From the NCBI GenBank assembly GCA_030434875.1, contig JAUISW010000001.1, positions 2,305,501 to 2,369,500 on the forward strand: DNA of 64,000 nt, given 5' to 3'. Of the stretch, positions 18,965-26,976 are shown piece by piece; position 1 is the stretch's first letter; each line of letters opens with the position of its first letter. The DNA comes from Lachnospiraceae bacterium C1.1 (GTDB taxonomy: Bacteria; Bacillota; Clostridia; Lachnospirales; Lachnospiraceae). The position numbers and the translations under genes are program-made. The notes under the pieces were generated by a model. It saw nothing but the letters and a program-made list of their open reading frames with translations. It made no database searches and was not told the DNA's origin.

Positions 18965-19645
18965 CCAAGTCATAACCACCAGCTCTGCTGGTGGTTTGAG
19001 TTAGCCCTTCCAGGGCTTGTTGCGTTTCCGCCTAAAGGCGGTCTAGCAAACCATTCATCATGTTACTGGTAGCCGCTTAAAAGCGGCTCATAATCTTTTG
19101 GTCTCTCCTTCCAGTCGATCCCTTTCATACTGTTCAGCAATATACTTTATTATTGTTGCCTCATTAACATTACCGATTGTTTCACAGTAATATCCTCTTG
19201 CCCAAAAATTTCTGTTATATCTTTCGCGATATTCTGGATGTCTATCGAATAGCATCAATGAGCTTTTGCCCTTTATCCTTCCAACTACTTTTGATACAGC
19301 CATTTTAGGTGGAATTGAAACATACATATGTACATGATCTGGTAATGTTGCAGCCTTTATTATTGTCACTCCCTCAAGCTTGCATATTTTTCCAATTGCT
19401 TCTCCAACCTCTTTTCTCAAATTTCCAAACATCACCTTACGACGATATTTTGGAATAAAAACGATATGGTAGGTGCAATTGTATCTACTATGTGATAGAC
19501 TTAAATTGTCCATGGACACCTCCGTTGTATTCACTGTGGTTTGCTAGACCTACAGCTATTATATAGCGGAGGTTATTATTTTGTTACTTCGTTTATCGCC
19601 ACTTGCGTCCTCTGGTCTCCCCAGCTCTGCTGGGGGTTTGAGAAG
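18965..19645 (-). mobile_element. IS200/IS605-family insertion sequence (IS200 group, tnpA only)
   Basis: The element is about 680 bp. Both ends carry a subterminal hairpin with the same loop and flank: ACCACCAGC-TCT-GCTGGTGGT at 18975-18995 and CCCCAGC-TCT-GCTGGGG at 19620-19636, both followed by TTTGAG. These match the single-strand hairpins that Y1 transposases recognise. Between the stop codon and the left end are three further short hairpins. There is no tnpB/OMEGA gene. The exact cleavage points were not resolved. Confidence 0.75.
19088..19513 (-). CDS. tnpA: IS200-type Y1 transposase TnpA
   Basis: Start 19513 has GGAGGTGTCC directly upstream; a longer frame is ignored (141 residues). 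The HUH motif appears in LPDHVHMYVSIPP and the catalytic Tyr in ATIIKYIAEQYE. NCTYHIVFIPKYRRKV at the N-terminus is the usual family opening. It nicks and joins single-stranded DNA at the hairpin ends of the element. The gene is full length. Confidence 0.93.
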   Translation of the reverse strand: MDNLSLSHSRYNCTYHIVFIPKYRRKVMFGNLRKEVGEAIGKICKLEGVTIIKAATLPDHVHMYVSIPPKMAVSKVVGRIKGKSSLMLFDRHPEYRERYNRNFWARGYYCETIGNVNEATIIKYIAEQYERDRLEGETKRL

Positions 19646-19751
19646 GATTCAATCAAAGCCTCTTGTTATAGTAACCTCCGTTTCTGGTGTTACGAGATGC
19701 AATTAAGAAGATCAGAATTTTGGTTACAAAAAAACCACATCTTCTCTTCCT

Positions 19752-19953
19752 TCAAGAAATATCCTGAGTTGCTCTACGAACATTACCCGTTTTGCTCCTC
19801 ATAAACTACGCCGCCTTTTATTGTCACATTCCTATTGAGTGTGCTTGTGGAAATAGCTTTTAAAATAAGATCTTGGCACACTTTAGACTGCGCATTTGCA
19901 TCTCCATAGCCGTTTTCTATTTCTTTCTGAATCATTGCATCAATATCTATCAT
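19752..19953 (-). pseudogene. abiEii: Truncated and frameshifted AbiEii-like toxin remnant
   Basis: The frame opens MIDIDAMIQKEIENGYGDAN and reaches NVTIKGGVV, the start of AbiEii nucleotidyltransferase-type toxins (full proteins are about 280-300 residues). At 19803-19805 a TTT (minus strand) instead of TT shifts the frame; removing one T gives VVMRSKTGNVRRATQDI, again classic AbiEii. Homology then ends at about 19757 and the rest of the gene, with its catalytic core, is gone. The start overlaps the antitoxin stop (TGATG). The toxin is dead. Confidence 0.8.
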
Positions 19954-20495
19954 CACAAAACCTCCAACTGTAATAATTCCATTATCATTGAGGTTTTAGG
20001 AACCTCATATGCATAGTCTTGTATAAGCGGGATATCCAGATCATGTATCATGTCTCGGTAATTAAGAAGTATCTCTTTATAATAATCAAAAGGCAATTTA
20101 CTTTTGTGTCTTAACAATTCAACAAGCATTCTTTCCTTGCTGTATATGTTAATCACACATCCTTCCCTTTCCATTTGTTCAACTCCGAGATTTAACAAAT
20201 TCTTATTTTCGAAAATCTGAATTATATTTTTTTTGCAAATTTTTGCAGCATCCCTGTCCGTGGCTATACAATATTTTTCAGGAATTACGTCGGTCAAGCC
20301 ATGATAGTAAAAAGCACTGTCCATTGCAAATACAGCTTTCGAATACTTCATAGATATAATTTGTAATGCCGGAACATACTTTGTATCAGAATAAACACCT
20401 TTTTCCTGCTGAAAGAAGTCGCCTTCTCCAACAGCCTTTTTTAAAAGATATTTACTGCCAAACTTGGTAACAGCATCCTCATATGTATATAGCAT
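19953..20495 (-). CDS. abiEi: AbiEi-like antitoxin / transcriptional regulator
   Basis: The 180-residue protein resembles type IV toxin-antitoxin AbiEi antitoxins. A winged-helix N-terminus recognises the promoter (about residues 1-60: AVTKFGSKYLLKKAVGEGDF) and the C-terminal domain follows (KAVFAMDSAFYYHGLTDVIP, then INIYSKERMLVELLRHKSKL). It probably represses its own operon. Its toxin partner is truncated, so it is an orphan antitoxin here; such orphans may still protect against an incoming AbiEii. Confidence 0.8.
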   Translation of the reverse strand: MLYTYEDAVTKFGSKYLLKKAVGEGDFFQQEKGVYSDTKYVPALQIISMKYSKAVFAMDSAFYYHGLTDVIPEKYCIATDRDAAKICKKNIIQIFENKNLLNLGVEQMEREGCVINIYSKERMLVELLRHKSKLPFDYYKEILLNYRDMIHDLDIPLIQDYAYEVPKTSMIMELLQLEVL

Positions 20496-20615
20496 TTCCT
20501 AAACCTCCGCATTTATGTATATTTTGCGTATGTTTAGGAAAATTATACATCTGATTTTGTTAATCAGCAAGAGCGAATATTTCAGCTTGGTATAAGAAGT
20601 TAAATCACCCACTTT

Positions 20616-21011
20616 CTAAAACAAATTGTCCAGCTTGCTTGCCAAGCCTTCAAATGTTTCCTGCTTCTTTTCTTCTGTTGCCTCCACGTAGATATCCATG
20701 GTGGTTTCGATGTTTCTGTGCCCCATCACGGACTGGATCACCTTCAGGTTACTCTCCGCTTCACAGAGTCTGGTCGCAAAGGTATGTCTCAAAACATGAC
20801 ATGAGAAGTTCGGAATCAGCTCCGGGTCTCTCTTTTCCTTTGCTGCGTTTAACAGCTCTTCGGAATTGTAGGTCTCCACAATTCTCTTGATGGTACGGTT
20901 CACTGTCTGAGGATTCGGTACACGGATAACATCTTGGAACATAGTGTTCCTTTTTTGTTCTATCTTTAGCCAAAATAGCACCTCCTCGCACTGATAATTA
21001 GTATAACTCAA
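20616..21011 (-). pseudogene. C-terminal fragment of a tyrosine integrase (Tn916 Int-like)
   Basis: The visible 131 codons carry the second half of a tyrosine recombinase catalytic domain: CHVLRHTFATRLCEAESNLK (the HxxR box), VIQSVMGHRNIETTMDIYVE (the final His and catalytic Tyr). The N-terminal DNA-binding domains and first Arg are absent; the upstream junction lies within about 21000-21040, next to transfer-gene DNA. It is a remnant of an integrative conjugative element. Confidence 0.8.
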
Positions 21012-21040
21012 CTCACTGCAAAAGAGGTGCCTAAATTCAC

Positions 21041-21682
21041 CTATACCCTTACCACATCAAACATTTCTCCATTTTTCACCTTAATCCCCTGATGCAGAAA
21101 CCGTTGTATATCCAACTTATTTCTCTCATCATACTCGCCTGTCTCCTTATAAAGTGGATGCTGGGTGACATCATATTTGTCCGACAAAAATGGACGTACA
21201 CCTCGAAGCTGCAGGATGCACTTGTCACCATCCATAACTGCGATTTCATCCACGGTCATAAGGTTCTTTCCACTCTTCTGATAGTTCATGGAGAAGGAAG
21301 GATTGTTGCCCCTGCTTTCACCAGTGTTATACATGTCAATGGTTTCTTTTCCAAGGAACTGGGATAAATCCTTCAGCGTGGTTGGCTCAGTACCGCCAAG
21401 GAACAGCTGGGAATCCATATTTCCAATGATTGTATCCGTATTATCCTTATAGATGGCTTTCAGCTGCGACTTCGCCTGAAGGAACAGGCATGCACTAATC
21501 TCACGACTTCGGATAGTGGCTACCAGCTTTTCCAGGTTCGGGATTTGTCCGATATTGGCTGCCAGCTGCTTTTTCTGCCTATGTCGCAAGTAAGCTTTCA
21601 CTCCAGTAATGATTGTTCTTACAGAAAGCTTTGTGGTAGTAATCGCAAGTCAGACAGCTTTCTCTTCAATCTCTTCCTGCAT
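21041..21682 (-). pseudogene. PcfB start fused in frame to the C-terminus of a VirD4/TraG coupling protein, with internal TGA
   Basis: The gene begins at ATG 21682 behind AGGAGGC and reads MQEEIEEKAV-stop-LAITTTKLSVRTIITGVKAYL, the beginning of PcfB (DUF3801), with a TGA as codon 11. After about 45 codons it passes directly into NIGQIPNLEKLVATIRSREI and SACLFLQAKSQLKAIY, the last quarter of a VirD4-like coupling ATPase. A deletion has therefore joined two neighbouring conjugation genes in the same frame and removed the Walker motifs. It is non-functional for transfer. Confidence 0.75.
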
Positions 21683-21744
21683 ATATGCCTCCTTTCCAAA
21701 TAAAAAAACGCCTAACCATAATGATTAGACGCTACTAAATAACT

Positions 21745-22347
21745 CTATGGCAATTGAATCTTTCCTATTTCAATTGACTTATCACATTTTTCAATTGTAG
21801 TATACTTTTCTTCCGAATAACCCTTGCTAAAAACTGCATATATCTTCTTTTGAGGTTTAGATGATACGGCTCTAATATCTTTTTTTAGCAAAGTATTGGG
21901 TACATTAAGATTAGAATACTTATCACATACAAACCCCATACAAGCATATATATTTCCAGCTATCTTCTCTGAATACAGCTTTGGTCCTGCATCAGTAAAG
22001 TCACCAATCATCGATGCAGATTTCTTAATATTCATCATATCGGCTAGCACTTCTAATTTCTGCACAGTAGAACCATCTTTGGATAAAACAAAATCATCCT
22101 CTGATAACCTACCATCTAAACATTTTGAATAGAAATTAATCGCAGAGCTAATTTTTTTCTTATTCAGATTTAATCCAGTTAAATGCAGGAAATTCGATCT
22201 ATGAAATACAACCTCATAGAATTCCAAACATGATATTATATCTGCATTCTGTTCAACCTGCTTTTTAAGCTCAGATGGCACGCCATAAACAAACAATACC
22301 TTCTGATCTTCTAAATTTTCATGATAGCTTTTTGCAGCCTTAGTAAT
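21745..22347 (-). pseudogene. PBECR4-domain protein, 5' truncated
   Basis: A frame opens just after a TAA near 22348 and runs ITKAAKSYHENLEDQKVLFV, then FHRSNFLHLTGLNL, then MIGDFTDAGPKLYSEKIAGN and YVPNTL-like VPNTLLKKDI. This agrees with the PBECR4 (phage barnase-EndoU-colicin-RelE-like nuclease 4) family seen on mobile elements. No ATG is present near the start; TTG 22296 is possible but would omit conserved residues, so the 5' end is probably lost. If made, it would be a putative RNase-like protein. Confidence 0.6.
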
Positions 22348-22399
22348 TTATAGAAATAACTCTCTTTTTGTCCATAACACCTATTATCCTTAACATTTA

Positions 22400-22440
22400 A
22401 AATGGGAATGTATATGCCGTAGCAATGTACATTCCCATTT
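22400..22440. terminator. Hairpin upstream of PBECR4 fragment
   Basis: A perfect 13-bp inverted repeat, AAATGGGAATGTA / TACATTCCCATTT, with a 15-base loop. It could terminate transcription in either direction and separates the fragment from the repeats that follow. Confidence 0.5.
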
Positions 22441-22449
22441 AGTGGTTGA

Positions 22450-22551
22450 TTTTTCCGTTGTCTGCCAACCTCCAGCACCTATGTCTGGAAAATATCAGGT
22501 TTTTCCGTTGCCTGCCAACCTCCAGCACCTACGTCTGGAAAACATATCAGA
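22450..22551. repeat. Two tandem 50-bp direct repeats
   Basis: The unit TTTTCCGTTGYCTGCCAACC followed by TCCAGCACCTAYGTCTGGAA occurs twice with a 50-bp period and three or four differences. Each unit contains the imperfect dyad CCAGCACCTAYGTCTGG. There is no gene here. Confidence 0.7.
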
Positions 22552-22634
22552 TTTTAGGTGTCAACCCACCAAGGCACATGCCTTTTCTTATTTATATAAT
22601 ATATCGGATTACTTCAAAAAACAATATACATCTT

Positions 22635-22904
22635 CTATGCAAAATATGATTCAAGCATTACATCAAGAACCGCCTCATCCGCTGTAGGATTACTGTAGTT
22701 ACCCAAATTCTGAATACGGACTCCAAGCTCATCTTTGTGATTGCTATGCCTTCTCTCCTTCTCGGCTTTGATCTCGTAGATCAGTCTCATCTTGCAATCC
22801 TCGATGATTCCCTGGAAGGAAGAGTAATTGGAATAGATCAGCTCGGTTCTCTCCCTCGCTGACTTGTCACCGTAGTTTTCATAAAAATTAACCTTAGTGG
22901 CCAT
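22635..22904 (-). pseudogene. Truncated copy of the sigma-region-4-like element protein
   Basis: Start 22904 is used (AGGAGG five bases upstream). The 89 codons match the N-terminal half of the protein at 37567-38127 almost residue for residue (GDKSARERTELIYSNYSSFQ, IIEDCKMRLIYEIKAEKERR) and stop abruptly after AVLDVMLE. The match continues upstream through the ribosome binding site into the leader, 391 bp in all. The helix-turn-helix half is missing. Confidence 0.8.
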
Positions 22905-23110
22905 ATACACCTCCTATATTCAGTTGTGTTTATGTCACTAAGCTGCGCGCTGCTTCGTAACTCTTACATGTATAAGTCTAATTGGAATGCGCCTTATATT
23001 CGTTAGCGCGAATGTGAACATAAAGTACACATAATGTGAACTCTTACAAAGAAAAACGCCAGCATCAGGATTTATCTAATCCTGAGCTGACGCTAAGTTA
23101 TAATATTCAT

Positions 23111-24364
23111 TTAGATTTCCATGCTATCTGGATTTAGAAGAAAATCATAAACACTCATTACCAATATGCCTTCATCATTATAAAGCGGTGCCACAGCATC
23201 CTTTGTAATAATAATTTTCTTAAATCCATCGCCTGTATTCACTAGTGAGCGTTGTTCCTGTTCCATCTTTTCTTTATCAGGCAACGCATAGGCTGATTGA
23301 ATATAAAATCTCTTTGAACCTTTGTTGCAGACAAAATCCACTTCCAACTGTTTTCGAATCTTCTTACCATTTTTGTCAACTTCATTCATCACAACAACAC
23401 CAACGTCCACATTATATCCACGAACTTTTAATTCATTAAATATAATGTTTTCCATTGCATGAGTCTCCTCAACCTGTCTAAAATTAAGTCTCGCATTTCT
23501 AAGTCCCAGATCGGTAAAATAATACTTCGATGGAGTATTAATGTATTTTTTACCCTTGATATCATATCGAATTGCACTATCAATAAGAAATGAATCTTTA
23601 AGGTAATCTATATATTTGATTATGGTTTCTTTGCTTATAGTCTTGTTTTTAATACTTTTAAATGTCGCAGATAACTTGCTTGGATTCGTGAGCGATCCAA
23701 TTGCTGAGGATAAAATGTTCAGAAGTTCTTCTAACTCTGCCTTATTTCGTATATTATTCCTTCCAGTAATATCAGAAATGTAGGTTTCCTCAAATAGAGA
23801 TTTTAAAAAATCAGATTTTTGATCAGCCGTTTCAAAGCCTAGCACAAGCGGTATTCCACCGAACAGCACATAATCCCTCCAGCCTTCCTGTTTGTCACCG
23901 TCATATACACTCATAAATTCACTATATGTTAACGGATACATATGAACTTCATCCCCACGTCCGCGAAATTCAGTAATAATATCTTTTGACAGAAACTTGG
24001 CATTACTTCCCGTTACATATACATCCACATTTTTCTTTCTTCCGAGGCTATTAAGAACTGATTCAAAATCATCGAGCATCTGAACTTCATCTAATAAAAC
24101 ATAATACATTTCATTATCAGCGATTTTTTCCATTAGATATGGAAATAAAACTTCAGGATCTCGATACTTTCTATTCTCAAAAGAGTCAAATGCAATCTCA
24201 ATAATATGGTTTTCATTAACTCCTTCATTTACCAGATACTCTTTAAAAAGATTAAATAAAAGGTATGATTTTCCACATCTTCGCATACCTGTTACAACCT
24301 TAATCAGTCCGTTATGCTTTTTTGAAATAAGCTTATTCAAATATATATCTCTGCGTATTTCCAT
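23111..24364 (-). CDS. AAA-family ATPase with DUF4143 domain
   Basis: Start 24364 has GAGGTGG upstream (417 residues). Walker A reads GMRRCGKSYL (about residues 28-37), Walker B YYVLLDEVQM, and the sensor segment VTGSNAKFLS follows. The C-terminal DUF4143 region contains the nuclease-like LEVDFVCNKGSKRFYIQSAY (D...Q). Its ending SVYDFLLNPDSMEI is typical. These ATPases are abundant and mobile-looking in gut Firmicutes; their substrate is unknown. The gene sits between the duplicated sigma-like fragment and the LexA/XRE chimera, a position where the intact copy of the module (38.1-38.3 kb) has no gene, so it was inserted. A 39-bp palindrome lies just upstream. Confidence 0.88.
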   Translation of the reverse strand: MEIRRDIYLNKLISKKHNGLIKVVTGMRRCGKSYLLFNLFKEYLVNEGVNENHIIEIAFDSFENRKYRDPEVLFPYLMEKIADNEMYYVLLDEVQMLDDFESVLNSLGRKKNVDVYVTGSNAKFLSKDIITEFRGRGDEVHMYPLTYSEFMSVYDGDKQEGWRDYVLFGGIPLVLGFETADQKSDFLKSLFEETYISDITGRNNIRNKAELEELLNILSSAIGSLTNPSKLSATFKSIKNKTISKETIIKYIDYLKDSFLIDSAIRYDIKGKKYINTPSKYYFTDLGLRNARLNFRQVEETHAMENIIFNELKVRGYNVDVGVVVMNEVDKNGKKIRKQLEVDFVCNKGSKRFYIQSAYALPDKEKMEQEQRSLVNTGDGFKKIIITKDAVAPLYNDEGILVMSVYDFLLNPDSMEI

Positions 24365-24383
24365 ATTGTTCCACCTCATTACT

Positions 24384-24422
24384 TATTGAACAAAAATGCG
24401 GAATCCGCATTTTTGTTCAATA
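24384..24422 (-). promoter_or_regulatory. 39-bp perfect palindrome upstream of AAA ATPase gene
   Basis: Two 18-bp arms (TATTGAACAAAAATGCGG and its complement) flank a 3-base centre, 19 bp before the ATPase start. The centre and right arm recur at 24466-24496 as CATTTTTGCGGATTCCGCAT followed by TTTTGTTCAAT. A pair of sites in front of a gene suggests an operator or a transcript-folding control element. Confidence 0.55.
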
Positions 24423-24465
24423 GAATTATATATCATAGGAATAGCTTATTCAATACTCTAATCGA

Positions 24466-24496
24466 CATTTTTGCGGATTCCGCATTTTTGTTCAAT
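24466..24496 (-). promoter_or_regulatory. Second partial copy of the GCGGATTCCGC palindrome
   Basis: It shares the core GCGGATTCCGC and the right arm (CATTTTTGTTCAATA) with the site 80 bp away, but the left arm diverges after the first bases. Confidence 0.45.
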
Positions 24497-24549
24497 ACAG
24501 ATTAAATTGTGCCGACAGTGTTGCCCAATCTCTAGAAAAATCTTATTCC

Positions 24550-24945
24550 TTATCCCTCAAGAATCTGAATCTGTCTAAGCATAGCAAGAGCAGACTGCTT
24601 TGCCTTATCCGTCTTCAGATTGTTTAGAATCTCTATTGCTTCATTCACAACAGGATCAAGATTATCCGGCGTATCGCCGTTTAATATATAATCAGCAGAT
24701 ACATGAAACAGGCGGCTCAGCTGTGTAAGCATCTCAGCTGAAACACCTCTGCTGTTGTTCTCATAATTTAAAATTGCAGACTTTCCCTCAGGATGAAGTC
24801 TGATCTTCTGATTCTCTTTGTCTACAAAATAGCGCTTCAGCGTGTTCTCATTCCCTACAAGTGCAACAACAATATCGTCATCCATGGCTTCTGACTGCTT
24901 TCTGACAAGTACCAGATCTCCCGGAGAAATTCTGGCTGCAATCAT
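24550..24945 (-). pseudogene. Chimera of LexA C-terminal domain and XRE regulator tail
   Basis: The 131 codons read [20 protein letters not shown]...IRLHPE, which is the S24 peptidase part of the LexA at 39371-39973, then switch to [20 protein letters not shown] and onward, which is the XRE protein at 38267-38626. The switch occurs at the shared peptide LHPE/LHLE, so a deletion at short homology joined the two genes and removed the zinc-ribbon gene between them. The LexA HTH and catalytic Ser region, and the first half of the XRE HTH, are missing. It retains the second XRE helices, so it may still dimerise; it is probably inactive as a repressor. Confidence 0.8.
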
Positions 24946-25033
24946 AGACTCGCCCTTTTATGATTCTAATTGTGACAAAAGACCTGTCCAAACATATGGA
25001 CAGGCTCTTATATTTTTTGCTGTTTTGTTTTAG

Positions 25034-25197
25034 GTCTCATATATAGATTTTACAACTAAGTCTCATAAAGTCTCATTTACACATGAGACCCAGTGAGACT
25101 ATGGTGAGACTGCAATGAGACTTTCCTCCATGAACCCCACCATTTCAACATTTTTCGATTAATTCATAGTCTCATTTTGATGAGACTGATATGAGAC
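25034..25197. repeat. Helically phased array of ten GTCTCAT/ATGAGAC heptamers
   Basis: Ten copies of a 7-bp site (GTCTCAT or its complement; two copies read GTGAGAC) begin at about 25034, 25060, 25070, 25083, 25093, 25104, 25115, 25169, 25180 and 25191. Within the two clusters successive sites are 10 to 13 bp apart, about one turn of the helix. The array lies in a gene-free stretch (24946-25290) between the LexA/XRE chimera and the UDG-like gene. It looks like an iteron set or an operator array. Confidence 0.75.
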
Positions 25198-25290
25198 TCA
25201 GTATTATAATTTCCACACAGATTCATTTTTATCATAAACAGCACCTGTGATTTTCTTTATCTTGTATTACGGCTTGGCTATTTTTTACTT

Positions 25291-25974
25291 TTACAACTGA
25301 TTCATAATCAGTTCTTTAATCTCAATATCTTTTCCTATGTAACACCAGCTGCTTGGATGCGGCGCATAGATTATCTTTTTCTTTTTAAAGTATTCAGCAT
25401 TACCAAACACTATTCTCTTAAATCTAGGTTCAGCAGTCTTTCCCAGTACAACAATATAAGTTCCTTTATAATTTGATAAAACCTTAGTCATCCATTTCTT
25501 AGTACATTTATAGCAGGACTCACGAACTCCTATTTCCTTTTTTGATTTGCAATGAACAATTTCTGTTGCACAAATGCTTGCATCAAGACTATCATCATTT
25601 AGTGACTTCTCCAATAACCATGATGCAATCTTTCGCATACATTGCCAGAATTTTACTTTATTTTTGTACTTTTGATAATAGTCATTTGTAACTGAAAACC
25701 TATCATTATGAAATTCATAAATATCATCTTCGCTCCACTCATCAGTTGGATAATACTCATCAAAATCAATTGATGGATTCGAACCCACAAATAATATAGC
25801 AGCTTTTTCAATGTTACCATTCCAAGGTTCTGGGTGTTGAAATGCTTTTCTTCGATTTTCAATATATTGATAATGAACTATTTTATGACAAGGATGATTG
25901 CTATCTTCCTTTGCTCTTTCTATTTCATCACAATTAGAAATACTCATCATCAAGTTTTTTGGATTACCAATCAT
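25291..25974 (-). CDS. Uracil-DNA-glycosylase-superfamily-like protein
   Basis: The start is ATG 25974 with AAAGGGA nine bases upstream (227 residues). ILFVGSNPSIDFDEYYPTDE near residue 60 resembles the GxxPxxxD loop of UDG-fold proteins, and the late APHPSSWCYIG resembles their HPS loop. Four cysteines (CATEIVHC, CYKC) near residue 140 could bind iron-sulphur or zinc as in family 4/5 enzymes. It is six codons or less from the upstream gene 25990-26667, so the two form an operon. A role in recognising modified or uracil-containing phage DNA is possible but inferred. The family assignment is tentative. Confidence 0.55.
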   Translation of the reverse strand: MIGNPKNLMMSISNCDEIERAKEDSNHPCHKIVHYQYIENRRKAFQHPEPWNGNIEKAAILFVGSNPSIDFDEYYPTDEWSEDDIYEFHNDRFSVTNDYYQKYKNKVKFWQCMRKIASWLLEKSLNDDSLDASICATEIVHCKSKKEIGVRESCYKCTKKWMTKVLSNYKGTYIVVLGKTAEPRFKRIVFGNAEYFKKKKIIYAPHPSSWCYIGKDIEIKELIMNQL

Positions 25975-25989
25975 AATTCCCAATCCCTT

Positions 25990-26667
25990 TTACTTCCATA
26001 TCGGACTATTATCTAAAATAAGTCCTTCTGCAGCCATTCTACCTACCTTTTTTAATGCGTCCATGTCATCTCGGCTAATTCTTTTTATAGAGTATTCTCC
26101 TGATATAAAATTATATATATCTACACCCGACCAATGCACAAGCGCAACAAACTCAAACTTATTATCATTTAACTCTTTCAGCCATTTTCCCCAATCCTTA
26201 TCATCAAAAAAGAAAAGTGGAATATCAATTAAGATAGCCAAGCCTATGTGGCCATACTTCTTTTGATATTCATCTACCTTTTTTAATTTCTTTTTGAACA
26301 CATTAACAACATGCTCTCTATCACTGCTAGCAGTAGATACCGGATATCCAATTGAAAATTCATCTCTAGTTCCACCACAACTCTCTATTATCTTCAAACA
26401 TTTTGTTCGTTCCTTTTCTGTTTTAGCATGAGAATACTTCACACTTTCGCCAGATATTCTCTCATCATTTGGCGATAATCCTGATGTAACTTCGATTCCT
26501 AAGCCTTTAAAATCATCCTGCAAGTCAGGGGCTTCTGCCTTATGCAATCCTGCGAATTCTTCTGGGAATGAATATTTTAATGTTGCAAAAACAAAGTATT
26601 CTCTAGATGTTTTTATTTTTTCGGCAGGTAACGCCGAATACACCTGGAAGTTTCTTATATCATCCAA
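25990..26667 (-). CDS. Putative PD-(D/E)XK-like protein paired with the UDG-like gene
   Basis: The frame has no ATG; TTG 26667 is the first plausible start, and no clear ribosome binding site is seen. Residues 45-62 read APDLQDDFKGLGIEVTSGLS, with a D...ExT pattern that resembles nuclease folds in which Lys is replaced. The rest (GHIGLAILIDIPLFFFDDKD, FEFVALVHWSGVDIYNF) is compatible with a compact alpha/beta enzyme. It is first in a two-gene operon with the UDG-like protein. I do not recognise the family with certainty; nuclease function is inference. Confidence 0.5.
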   Translation of the reverse strand: MDDIRNFQVYSALPAEKIKTSREYFVFATLKYSFPEEFAGLHKAEAPDLQDDFKGLGIEVTSGLSPNDERISGESVKYSHAKTEKERTKCLKIIESCGGTRDEFSIGYPVSTASSDREHVVNVFKKKLKKVDEYQKKYGHIGLAILIDIPLFFFDDKDWGKWLKELNDNKFEFVALVHWSGVDIYNFISGEYSIKRISRDDMDALKKVGRMAAEGLILDNSPIWK

Positions 26668-26694
26668 ACAGGTAACACATGACCTATAATTTAA

Positions 26695-26727
26695 CGATGC
26701 ACCCCCCTACGATAAGGGGGTGCATCG
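26695..26727. repeat. Perfect 12-bp GC-rich hairpin
   Basis: CGATGCACCCCC pairs with GGGGGTGCATCG around a 9-base loop, 28 bp upstream of the nuclease-like gene. On the minus strand no T-run follows, so it is more likely a leader structure or the end of a mobile element than a terminator. The stretch 26728-26860 holds only one further small hairpin (GAGCCG/CGGCTC) and no gene. Confidence 0.5.
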
Positions 26728-26860
26728 CAGAGCAGACCCTATACCTTGTAACAATAGACACCCCTAAGGTGTACGTCGGCTGTATGGCTTGATATTGCTT
26801 GGTTTTAAGGGGTAAAAGAAAAGAGCCGTAACATCTGCCGGCTCCTGTGTCATAGCATGA

Positions 26861-26904
26861 AAGTTTCCCCATTATCAAACCTGAATCTTGGTAATGGGGA
26901 ACTT
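26861..26904 (-). terminator. Terminator of the double-glycine peptide genes
   Basis: On the minus strand AAGTTCCCCATTACCAA pairs with its near-complement, with one bulge, and is followed by TTTC. It lies about 70 bp past the stop of the second peptide gene. Confidence 0.55.
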
Positions 26905-26976
26905 ATTATTATCACAACAACTTGAATTACATTCCTGACAAAACTTTCACTGGAAATGAATTTCCATGGTCTCACC

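Noticed and set aside
19541..19804. Plus-strand frame at the right end of IS200
   Set aside because: It crosses the IS end hairpin and the AbiEii remnant, so it is not a gene.
22450..22551. Possible CRISPR array
   Set aside because: There are only two contiguous copies, no spacers of even length and no cas genes.
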